64,000 bases of DNA, taken from the NCBI RefSeq assembly GCF_963855985.1, contig NC_087098.1, forward strand, positions 11,490,501-11,554,500, read 5' to 3'. The stretch is from Ostrinia nubilalis. Taxonomy: Eukaryota; Arthropoda; Insecta; Lepidoptera; Crambidae. Shown here in pieces: positions 60,801 to 64,000 of this stretch; the stretch's first letter is position 1; each line of letters starts with the position of its first letter. A program made the position numbers and the translations under genes. Below the pieces are notes generated by a model. The model was not told the DNA's origin and made no database searches. It saw only the letters and a list, made by a program, of their open reading frames with translations.

Positions 60801-61242
60801 ACATGAATTATTGCAACACAATATAAGGTGATGACATCAAAATATTATTGTGTAGTTTTTTAAGAAGTTGATTCAGTAATTTATGTTTTAATTGGAACTT
60901 ATCTAATTACAGGTTTAAAACGAATCACGCGCCGGCTAATCCGTTAAATAAAATTCTTATCGCTGTAAAAGAATATGGAATGTTATTTCAAACACCGCCC
61001 AGTATTCTGAGCCAGTGTGGAATCAACAAGAAAAATGAGTCATTCCAGTTTTGGGCTGTTGGGTAGTATTATTTTATTTTTTAATAAACTGTGTGTATTT
61101 TTAAGACGTTATTAATTAATTTTGTGTATTTTACAGGCGTGTTTTCAGCGAACCAGAGCCAAGAGAATTATATGTGTGCTATCACGAATCTGTTCCTCAG
61201 GATCTGACTGAAGTGGCGTATTTACTATCATATCTAGAATAA
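51889..61242 (+). CDS. in: Inturned (CPLANE planar cell polarity / ciliogenesis effector)
   Basis: Exons: 51889-51989, 52153-52325, 52413-52561, 52652-53578, 53699-53940, 54064-54154, 54384-54567, 59271-59523, 59756-59849, 60403-60488, 60645-60827, 60913-61062, 61137-61242 (TAA). Phases match throughout; 912 aa, near the length of vertebrate INTU. Inturned acts with Fuzzy and Wdpcp (Fritz) to place actin prehairs and build cilia. Visible features: an acidic N-terminus with [19 protein letters not shown], the [19 protein letters not shown] motif, a PDZ-like segment (about residues 155-240, ending [17 protein letters not shown]), a first longin-type domain ([23 protein letters not shown]), a Ser-rich linker in exons 8-10, and a C-terminal longin-like domain ([34 protein letters not shown]). 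Intron 7 (4.7 kb) holds a BEL/Pao insertion. Identification is from remembered family features. Confidence 0.88.
55279..56916. mobile_element. Non-autonomous repeat inserted in the 3' LTR of the BEL/Pao element
   Basis: The insertion starts CGGCCAAGTGCGAGTCGGAC and ends GGTTCCGTTTTTTCC, then TTTTGAGGTACGGAACCCT, and splits the LTR with AAAAAC on both sides, which fits a 6-bp target duplication. The interior has about three diverged tandem units of about 300 bp. Marker words are TTTCAAGATTCTGAGTT (about 56306 and 56624), CTGTATCTTTTGAT (about 56395 and 56716) and AGGGACAATAGA (about 56446 and 56767). No protein is encoded. I recall the ends as a frequent lepidopteran repeat. Confidence 0.75.
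57358..58887 (-). CDS. Gag-like polyprotein of the BEL/Pao element, truncated at the protease start
   Basis: A 509-residue frame starts at ATG 58887, about 110 nt inside the 5' LTR. The N-terminal half has the helical capsid-like region typical of BEL/Pao Gag ([11 protein letters not shown], then [13 protein letters not shown] and [15 protein letters not shown]). The C-terminal half has Cys/His knuckles ([46 protein letters not shown]). It reaches a retroviral-type aspartic protease signature ([10 protein letters not shown]) and then loses homology after NQAL, running about 30 residues to a stop. The break marks an internal deletion of pol. Confidence 0.85.
   Translation of the reverse strand: MATQVCGDTNQKTKLLQGQCKAAITRCVTFLDKKSDPSVFELTNRRKAVEKAFARYHQLADEAILQGQEVLDGDEEFEDRYYDVLSRIDALLDRRSSASPLGFASAVDASTPLFETTRLPPIEIQSFDGNNICIYKPFMELFMELIGRNCKLSNVQKLYYLKGYLKGEALNLVNNLPLINQSYDDAIALLNRRYDTKGLMIKTHISAILDLPSITRGTAQDIRSLVSQISQQMSALRSYDEPVESWDSILVCVMMKKLDSLTVRLFNVEQDFRSMPSIESLLSFLERRAISLEASSACDTSRTERPSSMSFHIPTCNTKPNPKCNNAKSRMIPCLLCKNDYHKLYKCPTFLLMTNSERLSYVNNYNLCKICLNKHAQKCRYNFTCYLCKENSHNSLIHNSSFVQLKPVHINSLHASNTVNNNSCECESVHTDTNNNTKILFPTAYSHRQNNMPHVIKTVLDSGSQTSFCNQALVVVPGLHAKTFHSLGQRRGLSDSDPLYTNKLDSRPK
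59875..60075 (-). mobile_element. Diverged RTE-like LINE tail in Inturned intron 9
   Basis: ACTCCCCCAAGGATTTTCAC, TGCGCTGCTCGCATCCAGG, GTTGTCGGTCCATCGAGTG and CGTGGTCGCCACTCGAGAAC correspond to the minus-strand LINE C-terminal coding region of the copy at 25190-25600, with many substitutions. Confidence 0.65.
60155..60345. mobile_element. Probable small MITE in Inturned intron 9
   Basis: AGGGCCGATTTTTCAATC and repeated words CAGATAAACAG, TTATTTGACAGATAAC and CAGATAAACGTTTATT give partial internal inverted symmetry. The right terminus was not located convincingly. Confidence 0.4.
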
Positions 61243-61777
61243 TATTATTAATATGTACTCAATATAAAAAGTCTATTTTATATGAACAAACGCATTTTCA
61301 GTTACGATATGACTACAAATCCCTACTGACTTTACTGGCTAACCAAACCTGCCAAGGGCTTAATTTAGTAAAAAATATCCTAATTTACCAATTTCCCGCA
61401 CTTTCTACCAGATAGTAATTTATAACAGTCATGCATGAAGCAAGTACCCAATTTATTTCTTACGATGCTACTAATAGCATCGTAAGAAATAACATTACAA
61501 ACAAAGCGATTTACAAACACAGTTAAAACTGAAAACATTTTTTGTGAATATTGAAGGGATATTGGTAGAAAATACGTTCTGCTTTAAGCGCTAAATAAAA
61601 CAAGGTATAGATGGCGCACCGGTTGTTGCTCAATGGTTGTGAAACGAATCAACTTGCTCGATTTTGGTTCGTATATTTACGAAAGCCAATGCACAATATT
61701 TTTGGTCGCTTTGCTTTAAAACCAGATTATAACAGAGAGGGACTTAATTAGTAATTATTATGTTGATTTATATTTAT

Positions 61778-62262
61778 GTTACGGTCAAAGTGATAAATGT
61801 GAAAATTATGAATAATCGCCGGTTATTATGAATAATCACCGCATGATCTGGTAAATGTGATTAATATGAGGTCATTTATGTGTGTATAAAACTAAATAGG
61901 CGGCTTAGGGGTGGCCCAAGGGCCACCCCCGCCGCACCTTAACCTATTTTTCACTTTAAATCAAAACATTATGTTATAGGCATCATGGAAAAGTAATATT
62001 ATGCAAGAAACATTAAAAACTCATTATGCCAAATTATATTAATATATGATATCAAAACGTTCAAAAGTTTGGCTGTACCTACACGAGCACGTACACAAGA
62101 TGTTGTTCTCTTTTATGAAATTTGTTAGTACCTACTAAGGTTGAATTATTAAATAATCACTGTTAAATGGGATTAATTTATCACTTTTACCGCGACTGTC
62201 GGTAATTATTTATAATAACCGGTTATTATTAATAATTTTTAATTTATCACATTAACCGTAAC
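61778..62262. mobile_element. 485-bp MITE with TIRs and ATTTAT target duplication
   Basis: GTTACGGTCAAAGTGATAAA at the left is the imperfect inverse of TTTATCACATTAACCGTAAC at the right. ATTTAT precedes the left end and follows the right end, fitting a target duplication. AATAATCGCCGGTTATTATG and AATAACCGGTTATTATTAAT give further inner symmetry. Non-coding, downstream of Inturned. Confidence 0.75.
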
Positions 62263-62270
62263 ATTTATAC

Positions 62271-63261
62271 CATGGACCTATAAAAAAAGTCGGACGGATT
62301 CTCATCAACAAAATACTGTGACATTAGGATACACCAGCTTGCCTGTACGTACAGGCCGGCTCGCACACATTCACACCCTGATACACCACTTCGAGTGCAA
62401 ACTTCACACAGTTGACACATTTAAGCAGCGAAAAAACAACACGAATACGACATGTCTTGTGTGATGAAATTGTGTAAAAACCGTTCTGTTCGAACAAACA
62501 AAAATTAAGGAATCACATTTCACAGGCAAAATAATAATCCAATCACTTATTTCCCGACATTAAAATATTGAAATTAATTGAAATCAAACGTCATTCACTC
62601 GAAAAAATAATACGTCAAAGACCAGTGTTCTCAGTTATTTACGTGGGAAAATTACCCGAAATATGGGAAATTAATAATAATTTTAGGACTTTTTAGTTAT
62701 TTATTACGCATACTATTGAAATAAAATAATTTATCATAATAATTGTGTTTTAATGGGAAATATTTTCATAGGCAAATTTTATCCTTCCCAAAAATGTGGA
62801 ACTGCAAAATTCAAATTTTCTTACATTGATTGCAAGTCAGTGTCAGGTTGTATGTTAAAAAAAATCTATCAGAGATAATAATATTATATTGATGATGCAT
62901 AAGATTATGATTATAATGTACACAAGATTCGTAATTTGTAACTGCGTGAATTATTTTTGATCAACATTATGTACATACCCTGACACACTGACTTGCAAAC
63001 AATGTAAGAAAATTTGAACATTGAAAATTTCGCGCCTTCCTCAACGCATTCACCTTTCATCCTTTTAAAATGGCACGGAATAATTCTGTCTACATTTCCA
63101 AGTAACATCTGCCGATCTATGTTTTTCTTAAAATAAATGGGTAAAATGTTTTGGCTAACATGGCATCCCTAAATTCATTCACACAATAGACAAACGCCAA
63201 AATTTTGCGTCACAGTTTTGTTGTAGCGCGAGTTCCGTCCGCCTTTTTTTATAGGTCCATG
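62271..63261. mobile_element. TIR element, left member of an inverted pair
   Basis: The left end CATGGACCTATAAAAAAAGT plus CGGACGGA is inverted at the right as TCCGTCCGCC plus TTTTTTTATAGGTCCATG. Everything from about 62564 to 63261 reappears inverted at 63302-64000. A 65-codon frame (62911-63108, minus) is present in both arms with one amino-acid difference; I do not recognise it as transposase. Confidence 0.75.
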
Positions 63262-63301
63262 ATTTATACAATTTATTTATTGAAGCTTCTCTAGCGCCAG
63301 T

Positions 63302-64000
63302 CATGGACCTATAAAAAAAGGCGGACGGAACTCGCGCTACAACAAAACTGTGACGCAAAATTTTGGCGTTTGTCTATTGTGTGAATGAATTTAGGGATGC
63401 CATGTTAGCCAAAACATTTTACCCATTTATTTTAAGAAAAACATAGATCGGCAGATGTTACTTGGAAATGTAGACAGAATTATTCCGTGCCATTTTAAAA
63501 GGATGAAAGGTGAATGCGTTGAGGAAGGCGCGAAATTTTCAATGTTCAAATTTTCTTACATTGTTTGCAAGTCAGTGTGTCAGGGTATGTACATAATGTT
63601 GATCAAAAATGATTCACGCAGTTACAAATTACGAATCTTGTGTACATTATAATCATAATCTTATGCATCATCAATATAATATTATTATCTCTGATAGATT
63701 TTTTTTAACATACAACCTGACACTGACTTGCAATCAATGTAAGAAAATTTGAATTTTGCAGTTCCACATTTTTGGGAAGGATAAAATTTGCCTATGAAAA
63801 TATTTCCCATTAAAACACAATTATTATGATAAATTATTTTATTTCAATAGTATGCGTAATAAATAACTAAAAAGTCCTAAAATTATTATTAATTTCCCAT
63901 ATTTCGGGTAATTTTCCCACGTAAATAACTGAGAACACTGGTCTTTGACGTATTATTTTTTCGAGTGAATGACGTTTGATTTCAATTAATTTCAATATTT
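63302..64000. mobile_element. TIR element, right member of the inverted pair (cut by window end)
   Basis: It begins CATGGACCTATAAAAAAAGG plus CGGACGGAAC and runs as the inverse copy of 63261-62564, with a 40-bp spacer (63262-63301) between the two members. About 290 bp corresponding to 62271-62563 should lie beyond the right edge if this copy is complete. Confidence 0.75.

Noticed and set aside
62911..63652. Two 65-codon frames (minus and plus) as a conserved gene pair
   Set aside because: They are the same sequence in the two arms of a transposon palindrome. Identity reflects recent inverted duplication, and no transposase motif is evident.

Overview
The window looks like lepidopteran (moth or butterfly) chromosomal DNA. 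The genes are split by short GT-AG introns, AT-rich non-coding DNA surrounds GC-rich exon ends, and the interspersed repeats are of kinds familiar from Lepidoptera: 3'-truncated LINE tails, foldback MITEs, elements with ACAGGGTG ends and a BEL/Pao retrotransposon. The order assignment is inference; nothing here fixes the species.

Gene layout, left to right: (1) a minus-strand SLC6 family membrane transporter resembling Drosophila bloated tubules (12 coding exons, 3713-17404, plus a 5'UTR exon near 18.8-18.9 kb; its last exon or exons lie beyond the left edge); (2) a possible spliced non-coding RNA on the plus strand (about 20.3-21.2 kb); (3) a mitochondrial acetoacetyl-CoA thiolase (21607-23509) followed within 310 bp by a glutaredoxin-like exon (23815-24085) that has no start codon of its own; (4) exportin-4 (15 coding exons, 26676-43207, 1104 aa); (5) an intronless membrane protein of unknown function (46105-47013); (6) a minus-strand 10-exon gene of unknown function (47913-51036, 565 aa); (7) a divergent gene for the planar-polarity/ciliogenesis effector Inturned (13 coding exons, 51889-61242, 912 aa). 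Exon junctions were checked for GT-AG ends and for phase; every model listed keeps an open frame across all junctions.

The most unusual signal is a pattern that recurs four times in two unrelated genes. The 3' end of a GC-rich coding exon, with its 5' splice site and the first tens of bases of the following intron, has been tandemly copied into that intron. This is seen at SLC6 coding exon 12 (copies fill 1-3712), SLC6 exon 9 (11 units of about 146-154 bp), exportin-4 exon 9 (3 dispersed extra copies) and exportin-4 exon 14 (6 units of exactly 116 bp). The copies always lie downstream in transcript orientation, always include the donor and never include the acceptor, so each such intron starts with a row of decoy 5' splice sites.

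A second notable point is the thiolase stop codon, which is embedded in a GTAAGT donor sequence. Splicing from it to the glutaredoxin-like exon is in frame and would give a 514-aa thiolase-glutaredoxin fusion, while a poly(A) signal inside that intron would give thiolase alone.

The remaining non-coding DNA is rich in mobile elements: a BEL/Pao element with matching LTRs, a target duplication and a further element nested in one LTR (Inturned intron 7); nested inverted-repeat elements in exportin-4 introns 9 and 10; several hairpin MITE families; and a palindrome of more than 1.4 kb running off the right edge.
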